This document shows, in pieces, positions 23,040 to 34,148 of a DNA stretch of 64,000 bases. Origin of the DNA: Pelmatolapia mariae (lineage: Eukaryota > Chordata > Actinopteri > Cichliformes > Cichlidae); NCBI RefSeq assembly GCF_036321145.2, contig NC_086228.1, positions 9,044,001-9,108,000 on the forward strand, in the 5' to 3' direction. Positions within the stretch are counted from its first letter, which is position 1. Each line of letters starts with the position of its first letter. A program made the translations under genes and the position numbers. A model generated the notes under the pieces. It did not search any database and had not been told where the DNA came from. It saw only the letters and a list, made by a program, of their open reading frames with translations.

Positions 23040-24084
23040 TAGGGCTGGGTGATATGACCCAAAATTCATATCTCGATATTTTTTAGCTGGATGGCGATAT
23101 ACGATATATATCTCGATATTTTTTTTAAGCCATAAGGTAAGAACAAAAAGAGAGTTTAGTCAAAGCTGTGTCCCAGATGTCACACAGGCACTTTTATTAA
23201 CATACAGCGTAGATGTACATGAAGAAATTACTCAAAAATAAATTATCAGCATTTATTAAATAATAATGCTCCATAAATAAAAGAACACAATGTTGTTTTT
23301 GTGCATAACAAAAAGCTCACAATTGTGCAGTCAAAATGTAAACTAAAAGACGCTGAGCATAATAACAAAGAGACAGATTTCACAGCTGCTCTATTCCCAA
23401 GTTCTACTGCGTGACTGACAGCCTTGAGTTTGAAATCCTCTTTGTAACCGTGTCTCTTAACAGGTGCCATTTATAGTCCTTATACACACACAATACGGTA
23501 ATATTACGTTGAAGCACAGTACGTATCACTCCGCGAGGCTCCACTACGGTAGCCGTAATGCTCCGACAATCCATCAAGCGGTGCGGCTCCGTAGCTTACC
23601 AAAGTTGTACTAAAACATTTTTTGACAGATTGCTGAGCGCCGTGTACCACATAAAAACGGTTCGCGGTCAGTAAGCACAACCAGAATTCATACATAAGGT
23701 GCACTGTTGATTTTTGAGAAAATGAAAGGATTTTAGGGGCTGCATGTCGTTAGCGCGGTTAGCTCGCTAACATGTTGACGCCGTCCAGGCCCACGCACGG
23801 GGCGATCCGCGGTAACTCGTTAACGGAGATTTGCCGTGTTCATCTTGTCGTTGCCTGCAGGTGAAGCTATGGTGGAGGGGGAGTTGTGTTCAGTGAAGGA
23901 GAGGCGAGGCCCAGTAACGCAGCGTAGAGACAAAAATGGACGAAAGAGAGGCAAACTTGCGGCTCCACAAGTATAATTATAACGTAACATATACTATATC
24001 GATATAAACGATATTGTCACATCTTATATCTCGTATGAAAATATATCGATATTTTTTAAAAACTCGATATATCGCCCAGCTCTA
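23040..24084 (-). mobile_element. Non-autonomous hAT-type element, about 1.05 kb
   Basis: Imperfect terminal inverted repeats read TAGGGCTGGGTGATATGA at the left and, reverse-complemented, TAGAGCTGGGCGATATATCG at the right. A perfect 8-bp target duplication, GCCCAGAG, flanks the element (23032-23039 and 24085-24092), the hallmark of hAT transposition. Both subterminal regions are rich in the palindromic word ATCGATAT/CTCGATAT, probable transposase binding sites. Inside, the minus strand carries a truncated ORF (23470-23246, listed separately). No hAT transposase domain is present, so movement must have depended on an enzyme supplied in trans. Confidence 0.9.
23246..23470 (-). pseudogene. Truncated ORF with pogo/Brinker-like DNA-binding start, inside hAT element
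   Basis: The 74-codon frame begins MAPVKRHGYKEDFKLKAVSH and continues AVELGNRAAVK. The pattern Y-x3-FKLK-x2-V-x2-A-x3-GNRAA is that of a Brinker/pogo-type helix-turn-helix, the N-terminal DNA-binding domain found in many fish pogo-like transposases. It breaks off after about residue 31, where relatives continue with the recognition helix. The rest reads as non-coding (SVSLLLC and hydrophobic runs). This fits a start exon joined by internal deletion to 3' sequence. It is odd that a pogo-type domain sits within hAT-type ends. It may be captured, or the element's full-length relative may have that domain. Sequence resemblance is fairly clear; function is absent. Confidence 0.55.
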
Positions 24085-24180
24085 GCCCAGAGGATTTACT
24101 GCTCGGTTTTTGTTAGAAAATAAGATTCGATTTATGACTGTGAGGCATCTTTGATGAAGAATACAGAACTAAAATACAAA

Positions 24181-25385
24181 CAGTGTTGGGGAGTAACGGA
24201 ATACATGTACCGCCGTTACGTATTTAAAATACAAAATATGAGTAACTGTATTCCGTTACAGTTACCGTTTAAAAAGGTGGTATTTAGAATACAGTTACTT
24301 TGTTGAAATAAACGGATTACACTGCGGTACTTTCCTGTTTCATATTGTCACGGGTCAAGATTGTTTGGTTTTGTTTGACAGCTATGTTCTGTTGTTCCAG
24401 GCGGCAGCGTTACAGTTGCCATGGTTACCGGGCGACGCACTCTCTCTGCGACTGTGTGTTTCCTGGGTGAGAGAGCGCCTTTTTGTTGTTGTTGTTGTGC
24501 TAAGCTAATAGGCAGAGTGTTACAGGAATAGCTCTAAAGCAGGGGTGCCCAATCCCAGTCCTCGAGAGCTACCGTCCTGCAGCTTTTAGATGGATCCTTG
24601 TTCCGACACACCTGAATCAAATGAATGGCTTGTTATCAGGCATTTGCCAAACTTGATGGCATGCTGAAGAGGCAATCAAACCATTTGATTCAGCTGTGTT
24701 GGAGTAGGGATGCATCTAAAAGCTGCAGGACAGTAGCTCTCGAGGACTGGGATTGGGCACCCCTGCTCTAAAGAATGTAGCCTCATGGGCAGTGTAGTCC
24801 GTGCTGCAGGGAGAATGGACTGCTATACACGTTATGTGTCTGTGAGTGCAAGGAGGGAGAAAAAGGAGAGTGGAAAAGTACGAGTTGTCATCGAGCAAAA
24901 ACAGGAGCTGGAAGCATGTAAATATAATAATAACCACTGCAGCCAAGAAGAGTGCCTGACGAGCCCAGTTGTAAGTACGCTATTAAGACTTGACTGTACA
25001 CTGTGTTCGTGTTTTCCTCCGAAACAATAAGTTCCATTGGAGCAGCCTTTCAACGCCTCTCTCTGTCTCTCGCAAGCAAAGTTGACCCACACAACAAAGT
25101 AAAGCTATTTTTCGGCTACGAGCCCGACACGAACCCAACGTATTAGCCAGAGGTCCCTTTACTATGGTTCGGAGCCGCGGACCTTCAGTAATAGTAATAA
25201 ATCACACAGCAATAGTACATTCACGTAGTTGTAAAAAGCATGATAATATATTAAGTAATCCAAAGTATTCAGAATACGTTACTGTCACTGAGTAACGTAA
25301 CGGAATACGTTACAGAATACATTTTGGGGCATGTATTCAGTAATCTGTAATGGAATACATTTTAAAAGTAACCTTCCCAACACTG
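24181..25385. mobile_element. hAT-type element, about 1.2 kb, carrying a nested MITE
   Basis: The ends read CAGTGTTGGGGAGTAACG and, from the right, CAGTGTTGGGAAGGTTAC, sharing a perfect 10-bp terminal inverted repeat. A perfect 8-bp duplication, AATACAAA, flanks it (24173-24180 and 25386-25393). Both subterminal zones repeat GGAATAC and CGTTAC words. No transposase domain is seen inside. The internal open frame at 24785-25030 is not recognised. It starts only 88 bp after the right TSD of the previous hAT element. Confidence 0.92.
24540..24765. mobile_element. Nested 226-bp hAT MITE with long inverted repeats
   Basis: The left end CAGGGGTGCCCAATCCCAGT is matched exactly by the reverse complement of the right end. 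The arms extend through CCTCGAGAGCTAC and imperfectly for about 60 bp, so the element is nearly palindromic. A perfect 8-bp duplication, CTCTAAAG, lies at 24532-24539 and 24766-24773. It inserted into the larger hAT element after that element was in place. Confidence 0.95.
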
Positions 25386-25394
25386 AATACAAAG

Positions 25395-27515
25395 TAGATC
25401 TGGAGGCCTCAGAGTTCCTGCCAGCAGCCCCTCATATATCACATGGAGTCATCAGTGGTCAACAACTCTAACAAAAAATGGTGAAAAATGATCCTGACCC
25501 AGTAAAGGAACATAAAGCTGTGAGGTGCACAAGGCCGGAATAATCACCTGGTCGGGCACGAACGGGAAGGGAACGATGGAGCGCTCTGGCTCAAACTCAT
25601 CTCCGTGGGAAGGAAGAGAGATTCAGCTGCTTCACAGATCCCGTCACTGCAGATTTTGACAGCATCGCTGTGTGTGCGCGCTGAGCTTTCATGCATTAGC
25701 AGGTGCCTTTTATATGAATGGAGGGTTTCTTATTGAGATTACATAAGCAGTTGCTGAATGAATTATTTAGTCTGTGAAAAGTGACGGTGCAGTGCGTCGC
25801 CTGCCAAGTCCTGACTGTGCAGCACAGCCACCACGTGCAGTCTGAACGGATGGACAGAAAAACAGTCAAATACACTGAGATTGTGCCGTCAGCTGCTGCC
25901 AGAGTGGCAGCGAACAATCAATGTGGCAAAATGATGCCTCGGAGGAGAAGCGAGGGATGCTGAATGGATTTCTGATGCTAGCACGCTTGGCAAACATGCA
26001 GTATGTCATGAGTCAAAATTCAGGCTAAATGTTGGACTTACATCTGGGTTTTCTTACTGTTTTCTATATCTGTGTAACCCCCGGCAGCAGCCGTGTGTGT
26101 CGTTGTGTGTGCTGACCTGCCGGCGCTCTGATTGGATCATTATTCCTGAAATACTAATGCCACTGCTTTAGTTTACAGTGTGTTGACACTGTCAGAGATT
26201 TTCTGCATCTCAAAGTCCCTGCATTGTCAGGCACGAGCTTTTACTTTTCATACTACGACAAGAATTCCTGGTGTTCCTGATAAAAGCGTACTCGGTGGGC
26301 TCGGCTGGAGCTCAGCTGCGTCACAGCGCGAGCAGTTCCTCGGTTTCGTGTTGGCTCATTTCTCTCCTGCACTCTTTATCTGCAGCGCTGTGCTGGAATT
26401 TGTAGCAGAAGAAGAGTGTGGCACGTCTGCTCGCCCTGATAGTGTTTGTTAAAGTTGTGCCAGCCGGGCAGCAGCAGGACGCACGGCTTTGTGTTTAATT
26501 TTTCCTGGTGTGCAAGAATAAATACTGTTGACTGCAATTTACCTCTCGTCTGTCCTTAGAGGAACCCACAGCTAGAAAAATATCTTCTTAACAGGAAAAG
26601 GAGAAAAGGACAAGATGGCGGTGTGGGATTTAGAGAACAATGACTTTGTGCTCTTTATCTTTCGCCTCTGAAACATTTGAACTAAAGGAAGGAGCGAAGT
26701 GCGCTGACAAATGTGCTGTACGGATGGACCGGGCGGAGGCGACCTGAGGCTTCGGGTTGGGCCTTCTAGAGCTTGAGGCTCCTGTTGGAAGCAGTCATGC
26801 AGAAAACAGGATCTGTCACAGGACACCTGAGGTGATGCGGGAAGAGGCAGTAGCTCATTCGACGAGAGGGAAGAGAAGCTCACTGATATCCGAGCGCTCC
26901 GAGTCTGACTGACTGCGCCGCATCCATGCATGGCTCCAGCACAGCTTCCCGCTCCGGGATGACTCCTGCTGCTGAAAGTAGTGACTGCACTGCAGGATAT
27001 AAGCTGAGGAGAGCTCTGACACACATCTTTGTGGACTCCATGAACACTTTATCTTTTCTTATCACTGTCTGAGTTATGGCCCGGCCGTCTGTGACTTACA
27101 GCATAAAATGCACACTGCATGACTGAATTATACAAATAAACCTCAGATAAGCTGGATAACTGTGCACCCACAGCAGAAGCTGAGAAACTTTGGTGTCCAT
27201 TTCTAGAACTCAGTCCTAACCTTTAACTCTTTCCCCATGAAGACGACATTCGATGAACTCCCTGAAGCCTCTCACACCTCAGTATAAATCAATAAATATC
27301 AATAAAGTCAAGCTTTGACGGCCAATAGGATCATTTCTGGGTTTTTCCAGGGTGGCTGCACAGGCACAGACCACCCTCATTAGCTTCAGCTCAGGAGAGA
27401 GAAACAACGCTTAGTCCAACAGCTGAAAATCTGCACATCTCAGCTTCCTCATGTCATTTCACGGAAGCAAAGTTAAATATTTAACCTTCTTGGACATGTC
27501 TGCATGCACGGATTA
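25395..27515. other. Non-coding sequence, no recognised element
   Basis: No supported gene. A 150-codon minus-strand frame (26572-27024) is Ser/Pro-rich, without a domain or splice context. The wording AATAAATACTGTT (26518-26530) could be an LTR or LINE end, but no boundaries are seen. Confidence 0.45.
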
Positions 27516-27518
27516 TAG

Positions 27519-27660
27519 CACAGCATAACATAGAACAGCATAGCATAGCATAGAATAGAATAAAATTGACTTGAATTGCCCTTTATTGTCATTGTACATG
27601 CACAATAAAATTGTGTGTACTCCACCTGACTACTGTGCAAGAAATATAAAGAACAAAACA
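27519..27660 (-). repeat. LINE tail-like fragment with an AGCAT/AGAAT simple repeat
   Basis: GCATAGCATAGAATAGAATA (about 27538-27560) is followed by TTGCCCTTTATTGTCATTGT and ACAATAAAATTG. On the minus strand this puts a TGACAATAAAG word next to a short tandem tail, the same arrangement as the LINE end at 41300-41615. The family is uncertain. Confidence 0.45.
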
Positions 27661-27664
27661 GATT

Positions 27665-29455
27665 CTGTACACTTCGTCAGTGTGTGTAAAAACTGAAACA
27701 CAGTTTATTATCAATATTATTATAATTGTTTCAGATCAATGCACGCTCAGCACTGACCTACACTGAGCTACTTTACAAAGTCAAACAGCAAAGAGCTCCG
27801 GCGCAGCATCACGCCCTGACACGTGGAACGTAAATTTAAATTTAAGTGAACAAATGAACGAGTGGAGAAAAACACGCAGCTCCAGTGTGAGGGTGGAGCT
27901 GCTGGCACTGAGGCTCAGTCCATATCCAGCTGTTACAACAGCTGTATTACACACACGCACACACTGCTGCATGTGTGTGTCAGTGTTTAAAACCAAACAG
28001 TAACAGCTGGGTCACATGATCAGCCTCAGGTCAGCGTGCACGACTCTCTGCAGTAACAACCGGCAGCACAAAACATGACCCCACATCACACGACTCAGGC
28101 TGTCACTGTGAAAAGGCCCCACTATAACAACCACTCACATACACTACACATTCATAAGCAATGAAAAGATGATGAATAACATTTATGAATAATTATCAAT
28201 GTTGAAGGGCAGTTTGAGTGAAGCGGCGGGAACGAGACTGAGAATCTCCAAGACTCAAGCCAGAAAATGGCGGGGACACCAGCCGGGATGAAGAGTAGTG
28301 TAAGTGCCTCCCGTTCCCGGGGAAACACGAGTCTGCAGCTCGCTGTGGGAACGACAGAGCTGAGCTAGTGATTTACTGCTCAGTCTACAGTCACACCCTC
28401 ACCGATGGCCACGAGCATCGGTGTCCATGAAGGTGTCTGCACTCAGAGAGAGGGTGAGGAGGACCTCCTCCTCCTCCTCAACATAAGGAGAAAGTCGTTG
28501 TTGCTCAGCATCTGACCAGGACGCTTTGTCAGTGACTGTCCAGGGTACTCAGATATTGTTCTAACCAAATATCAACCAATCACTGAACATCCATATGACT
28601 TCAGTGCTTGTAGCGTAAATGAATGTGTGTTATAAATTGTCACCAGTGGAAGTATGATTGTGAGGAATGCTCACTTTTGTGTGCTGGACCTTTACACACA
28701 CGCACACTCTTCTTTAAGCCAGGACAGTCCTGTTGTGTCTCCTCTCTGTCCAGAGGGATTCTCATGTGCTTGTTGTGTTAGCTTTAGCATGCTAGTTCTG
28801 AATTTTAAAACCACTACCATGAAGAAAGCGCTGCTCTCTGCAGTTTTGTATAACTTTGCGAGACCATCTGCACAAATCTACACAACATTATTACACTACA
28901 AATGTGTGAAACTGGGTCATCTCACACGCTTTGCAGTCTTAACCCATGTCCTCCAATCAAAACCACCTGAAAAGCTCCAAACACACAACATGTGTTATAG
29001 CACACAACATAAGACCAGATGTATAAGAGTGAAGCTGCTGGTGATGCTGAGGAAGACAATGGATGATGATGATGATGTTTATCTGTATGAAGTTTTTCAC
29101 ATTCCTGGTTCCTCTTCCTCTTCCCATCCTCTCCGAGGTAATTCCCCTCTGCGACCTGCTCGATCATTCACTGTAATCTATTACTACACCCTTCAGGTGT
29201 TAGTCCCTTCATCCTCCAGCTCTACATCAGCAATGTGTGCTCCACCCACAGCGTCTACACTCCAGGACTTCAGTCCTCACCTCCTACTTCCATCTCCACT
29301 CTCTGATGACCTCACCATCATAGTCTGACCGCCAAAGTACTTCTTATACTCCTACTACACTCAAATGTACACTGAACACTTTCTCCCACTCAGAAGGTGT
29401 AAACAATAACCGACCTGAGACTGGTGAGTTTTATGAATGTGTTACATGCCCACAG
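27665..29455. other. Non-coding sequence with the window's longest open frame
   Basis: The plus-strand frame 28654-29328 is 224 codons long. Its translation has no domain, runs through CA-rich and (GAT)n-derived Asp runs and TCC-derived Ser runs, and gives no coherent protein pattern. I regard it as chance. No repeat family is recognised. Confidence 0.4.
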
Positions 29456-29457
29456 AA

Positions 29458-29484
29458 CACAGTGGGGGAAATAAGTATTTATTA
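29458..29484 (+). repeat. Tc1/mariner end fragment
   Basis: CACAGTGGGGGAAATAAGTA (29458-29477) followed by TTT matches, from memory, the terminal inverted repeat of a widespread fish Tc1/mariner family that continues TTTGATCCC. Here the similarity stops after about 23-27 bp and no partner end is found, so only a broken end remains. Confidence 0.45.
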
Positions 29485-29489
29485 TCATA

Positions 29490-31485
29490 TCATTACCACA
29501 TTAATCTAAGGTGAAGCCGAGCTGTTCAGGAGTCAAATTTCACCAACAGGTAAGTGGACCCCATTTGGCATCTGTATGATAAATACTGTGAGACACAAAC
29601 TGAGTGCCGTGCAGAGACAGATGTCTGCCCCACAGCAGCAGCTCCAACAGGAAACTGTGCACAGAAAGATTTTCTCGCATGTTTCCTGCATCTGCAACTG
29701 AGCGTGCATCTCTAGGATGATGGATAAAGACTCAAAGCCAAGGCTGGAGAGGAGATCAGACCACAAACCTGATTCCACCTTAAGCCCATCACTCAGAGCT
29801 CCCATCATTCTATAAGTTGGAGACAGGAAGTCAAAGAGCCACAGGTAGTCTGTTCATTTTTATTCTGAGTGCACTCGTTTCATCTCTCCTCATATTTGAA
29901 GGTGAGTCACCTGCCTACCACCTCTGACTGATATGTGCCACTCGTGTGACCACATTTAATGTATACGGGCACACGCTATGATCTCATGTATGTCAAGTGC
30001 AGCGTGGGCCTCTCCAAATGCTGCTGGAGGCCGTCATCACATGACACGGACCCCATCCATAACAGCACAGCACACAACTAGGTCATGTAGTACTACCTCA
30101 TAGCTGAGCCTGAGTAACTACTGTACCGCGACCTCCTGCTTCACTTACATCATTTTAATTCTGACTCAAACGTCCTGAGGGAATCAAATCCTGTGTGTGC
30201 CTGGTTTAGTAATGAACTCTCTTTTTCCATGAAGCTGAAAGGAAACGTTAATGTTGGATCCACATTTTATATTTCATGCTGTTGCTGTTTGTGTCACAGT
30301 TCTTCTTTGGGTTCAGCATTCGTAGTTTCAGTTTCAGATTCACTGTTGACACGCAGGAAATATCTGAACGTGAAAACAACACGAGGCGCGATCAGCAGGT
30401 CTCTTTAACCTTCTTCTGATCGGCGGGTGGGTGGAGCTTGCGTGTTTAATAAAGTGTGATAAGCTGAGTGGGATAACCATCCATGCACCGACCTCATTAT
30501 TAGAAACCTTATGACTAATATGGAGCAGGAAGCAGAAGCTTAGTGCAGTTAGAGGTGCTGAGGGATGACAGAGTGCTGCTTCACACAGAGTGGAGATCAC
30601 ACTGAATAATCACACCATCAACGATGTTTTCTCACAGAAACGCCCACAGCAAAGAGGAAATATTTAATGTAGAGATGTAAAAACCTCAGCTTTCACTTGG
30701 TTCTGTGCTCCAGCTCCAGACTGACGCTCCCTGTCTCTGGCTTCTCTGAGAATTGTGTCTGTAGATCTGTGAGGCAAAGAAAAGGAAGCCTTCCCACTGA
30801 TGATTTCTCAACAAAGTCTCATCCGTCTCTCATCCTCCAGGCTAAAAGTTGTTAACCAAGAACAGAAAAATGACTTTCTTTGCATCCCAGCACAGCAAAA
30901 ACAGACCAGCCAGCACTTTCAGCAGGATCAGAGTTTTAATCAAACCCACAAGCCGGAGGCAAAGACAACTACAGAGGCAGTGAGAACCCCCGGCTAGCTG
31001 ATGTTTCCTCAGCTAAACCAAATATCTGAAGATGAGGATGTCCCTGAAGAGGAAACCAGAGCTGTCAAACTACATTTGAATATTGCTTTTACATAATGGA
31101 CACCAGCGTGTGGCTGAAACTATGAGCACTTCACACTCAGCGTGACTTACAGGACTGAAGCGTCTGTTGGAATGAGATTAATTATGAAGCGTTTGGGCAC
31201 TCGGTTATGTTTCACAGTGTTTCATGTGAACATTAGTGAATTCATTCAGGTCGCAGAGTGAAGCTCACCACTGCAGCTCAGCTGATACACATCCACACAA
31301 CACAGCCTGCCTGCACGTCTGCATATATGCAAATCTGCAAGCCACTTTGTAACTGGCCTCTGCACCCTCTTTTCATGCTGTTTCATATCTGTTGTCAGTG
31401 GTGCTGTTTAGTTCTGTGTTGTATGAACCTGAAAGGCTGCAGAGCCACAGTTTCCTGTATAGGAGTAAGATGACATATCCAAACT
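29490..31485. other. Non-coding sequence, no recognised element
   Basis: No gene or repeat is recognised. The open frames (up to 91 codons) lack domain patterns. Confidence 0.45.
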
Positions 31486-31489
31486 CACG

Positions 31490-31518
31490 TTTTTGTCAGG
31501 CAGCTTGCCTGACAAAAA
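31490..31518. repeat. Perfect 13-bp hairpin with a 3-nt loop
   Basis: TTTTTGTCAGGCA (31490-31502) is the exact reverse complement of TGCCTGACAAAAA (31506-31518), with loop GCT. Transcribed, it would form a very tight stem-loop. No gene context is known. Confidence 0.9.
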
Positions 31519-31519
31519 T

Positions 31520-32430
31520 GAAGAAAACGTTTCGATTCATACTATAAAAAAGAAGCGTCATGTCACGTCTCTGATGCATCCATGCAGCGTCAGCATCTAC
31601 GAACAGTCAAAGCTCTCATCACTGAGTCTGACTGAGCTAACAGCTAAAAGGTGGATTTTGTGTTGTGTATTAATCAGCGTGACCATTGTCAGGAAGTGTG
31701 TAATCACACATGGCATCATTATTCTCCGTAAAAGTTGATTAACTCTCACCTCTCACCACTGAGCTCCGCCATCGCCGGCATCTGGCCTGCAGCGCTGACA
31801 TTCATGTGACCATAAATGCTGAGAGTCCCTGCAGACAGAAGACCACTGTTAAAACATGAACATGATGATTTACATTATTAAAGAGGGAACTTTTAATTAC
31901 AACTATCACACCAGTCCTGGTCTCAGCAGATTACATTAACATAGGTGAGTTAAACCACATCAGGATTATGCAAATGCAACAATTTTGGTTGACATTTGCC
32001 GTGTGCTGATGAACGTCTTGCCGCTGCACGTGCAGCTTTGGATTTGGGTCGAACGAGTTTGAATTCAGAGGATTTCAAACTGACTGTAAGTCTGAGTCTG
32101 TAAGGAAAGGTGATTACTAAACATCTGACTGACCAGCAGCTGGAGGTCAAAGACTGAGCATATAACATCCAATGTTTTATGAAAACGACTGTCGATTTAA
32201 GCATTCAGGAGACTCAGGTACCACAGCAGTAACATTTATTACATTTCAGCACCAAGAGTAAGAACGTAAAACACAGCAGAGTCCAGGACACTCACTGAGT
32301 GGTTGAGATCAAAGCCACTTGGGCTGGCCTTTAAGTCTCCACAGATAAAAATCTAAAAGAAGACCACAGAGCAAAGGTCTCGAGGTCATCCACGGAGTCA
32401 GGGCATCAAATTTCAGAAAGCAGATCTGCT
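31520..32430. other. Non-coding sequence, no recognised element
   Basis: No gene or repeat family is recognised. Confidence 0.45.
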
Positions 32431-32433
32431 GTG

Positions 32434-32700
32434 CAATTCAATTCAGTTTTATTTATACAGCGCCAAATCACAATAACAGTCGCCTCAAGGCGCTTTATAT
32501 TGTAAGGTAGACCCTACAATAATACATACAGAGAAGAACCCAACAAACACATGACCCTCTATGAGCAAGCACTTTGGCGACAGTGGGAAGGAAAAACTCT
32601 TAAAACTTTTAACAGGAAGAAACCTCCGACAGAACCAGGCTCTGGGAGGGGTGGGGCCATCTACTGCGACTGGTTGGGGTGAGAGGAGGAAGACATGAGC
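32434..32700 (-). repeat. L2-like LINE 3' end (minus orientation)
   Basis: Beginning with CAATTCAATTCAGTTTTATT (the reverse of a GAATTG-type tail), it continues with CAGCGCCAAATCACAATAAC, GTCGCCTCAAGGCGCTTTAT and ATTGTAAGGTAGACCCTACA. Then come GACAGTGGGAAGGAAAAACT and GAGGGGTGGGGCCATCTACT. The inner CGCCTCAAGGCG is self-complementary. Overlapping parts recur inverted at 8793-8985. This is the well-known L2/CR1-type tail of percomorph genomes (from memory). No coding part is present. Confidence 0.8.
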
Positions 32701-32762
32701 CTTTCATTTCTCCAGTGGAAAATGCGACGCTGTCAGCTGATTGTGTTTTTCCAACATCGAGA

Positions 32763-32799
32763 AGAAAGTCGTTTTTACTTTAAAAAAAAACGACTTTCT
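32763..32799. repeat. Perfect 14-bp hairpin with a 9-nt loop
   Basis: AGAAAGTCGTTTTT (32763-32776) is the exact reverse complement of AAAAACGACTTTCT (32786-32799). The loop is ACTTTAAAA. Confidence 0.9.
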
Positions 32800-32809
32800 C
32801 ACATTTAAG

Positions 32810-34140
32810 AAAACATGCTTTGTGTTTTGGAGTATCAGGAAACCCGGATGTTCAGTCAGGTAAGACAAGATCGCCGACGTTAAAAGTGCAGCATCAGTTA
32901 AAAATGTTCCCAAAATAAAAATCCATCAAAGCAAAACTCGTTTCTATTCATGCAGAATTAAACAGAAACAGTATTGGAAGGCAGCCCGAGGCTGCAGGTG
33001 GGATGAACGGGGTTGGGGCAGTGAAGGTCAGCCTGGCAGAGAAAGAGGCAGAGGAGGGTCACGCCCCACAGATTTACCCCCATTCAGCCGAGCAGGCAGC
33101 TGTCACGGGCGCTTTGCCGCGTGGACGTTTATATCTGCACAAACGCAGAAAGAACAAAATCCTCACCTAATCTACATCCCATATGCTGACAGACGCGCTA
33201 AGCTCAAAGCGTTGCACAGCGTTGCAGAAAAATGTCCGCACAACGACTTATTTTTCTGTCACGAGAAAACAAAAGAACCAGACTGTGTCTGTAAATCTCC
33301 TGCACACAATCTCCCTACACCAGCGTTTATATTACATTATGCCAGGATCATGTGCAACCACACGCACAGCCACAACGATCTGCTGCAGTTATTCTGTCCA
33401 GAAACAGTTGATACAGACTGATCTGAGCTCTGTTAATAATCATACTGTCACATGATTCACCAAACCTTTCCCCTCCTGCTCTGTGGAGGGGCGACTCCCA
33501 GACGGCTCATTTATTACAGCATAAACAACAGCTGTACTGAAGAGCAGTGACCCTCCCCGTTCGAGGACACGCAGGCCCAAACCATGCCAATGAAATGCCC
33601 CTCGCAGCAAAGCAGGGCCCCAGGTTGACCCCCAGGGGGGTCAAAGGTTCAGGGTGTTCTCTCTAATCTGTGACCCATCTGTACGACACGGCAGCCGTGA
33701 GAAAGGCGCCCGAGCAGCAGAAAAGATCCTAGCATGTTTGTGTGATGGTGACTGAAAAACCTTCTAATCTGCACAAAATACTGAATGCTGCAGGAACAAA
33801 GAGGATTACAGATTTAAAAAGTGCTCTGTGATATATGATTAGCCAATGTCTGTGCATCATGAATGATGTGTTAACCCAGAGCCACTCCTACTGGGACCCC
33901 GTAGAGAGAATAAAAGCTGCTCTGGTGGTTAGAGGGGGTTTTATTGTTGTGGCTGATCTGTGGTTGTATGCAAGTGTTAGTACGGAGGACGTGTTGTTCA
34001 CATATTCCATCCACATGTGAAGAGAAAAGCCTGGACACACAGAAACTTACAGCCTGCTTTGGTTTTAGGCTTAACCTCTAAATATCAGCACACTGGGATG
34101 AGATGGGCATAAATAAAAGGAAGGCATACTTAATCTATCT
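32810..34140. other. Non-coding sequence, no recognised element
   Basis: No gene or repeat is recognised. A GC-richer patch (about 33000-33120) with CCCGAGG/CCTGGCAG words is unexplained. Confidence 0.45.
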
Positions 34141-34148
34141 TGAGTCAG

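Noticed and set aside
23795..23825. GGGGCGATCCGCGGTAACTC looked at first like the GGGGCGATCGTGGCTCAAG start of the SINE at 18905.
   Set aside because: The similarity stops after GGGGCGATC, there is no B-box, and the sequence belongs to the hAT element.
26572..27024. 150-codon minus-strand frame considered as a possible exon.
   Set aside because: No domain, no credible splice sites and biased composition. It is overlapped by another open frame.
27290..27310. AATAAATATCAATAAAGTC as a host gene polyadenylation signal.
   Set aside because: No upstream coding sequence in either direction supports a 3' untranslated region, and AATAAA words are frequent in this AT-rich DNA.
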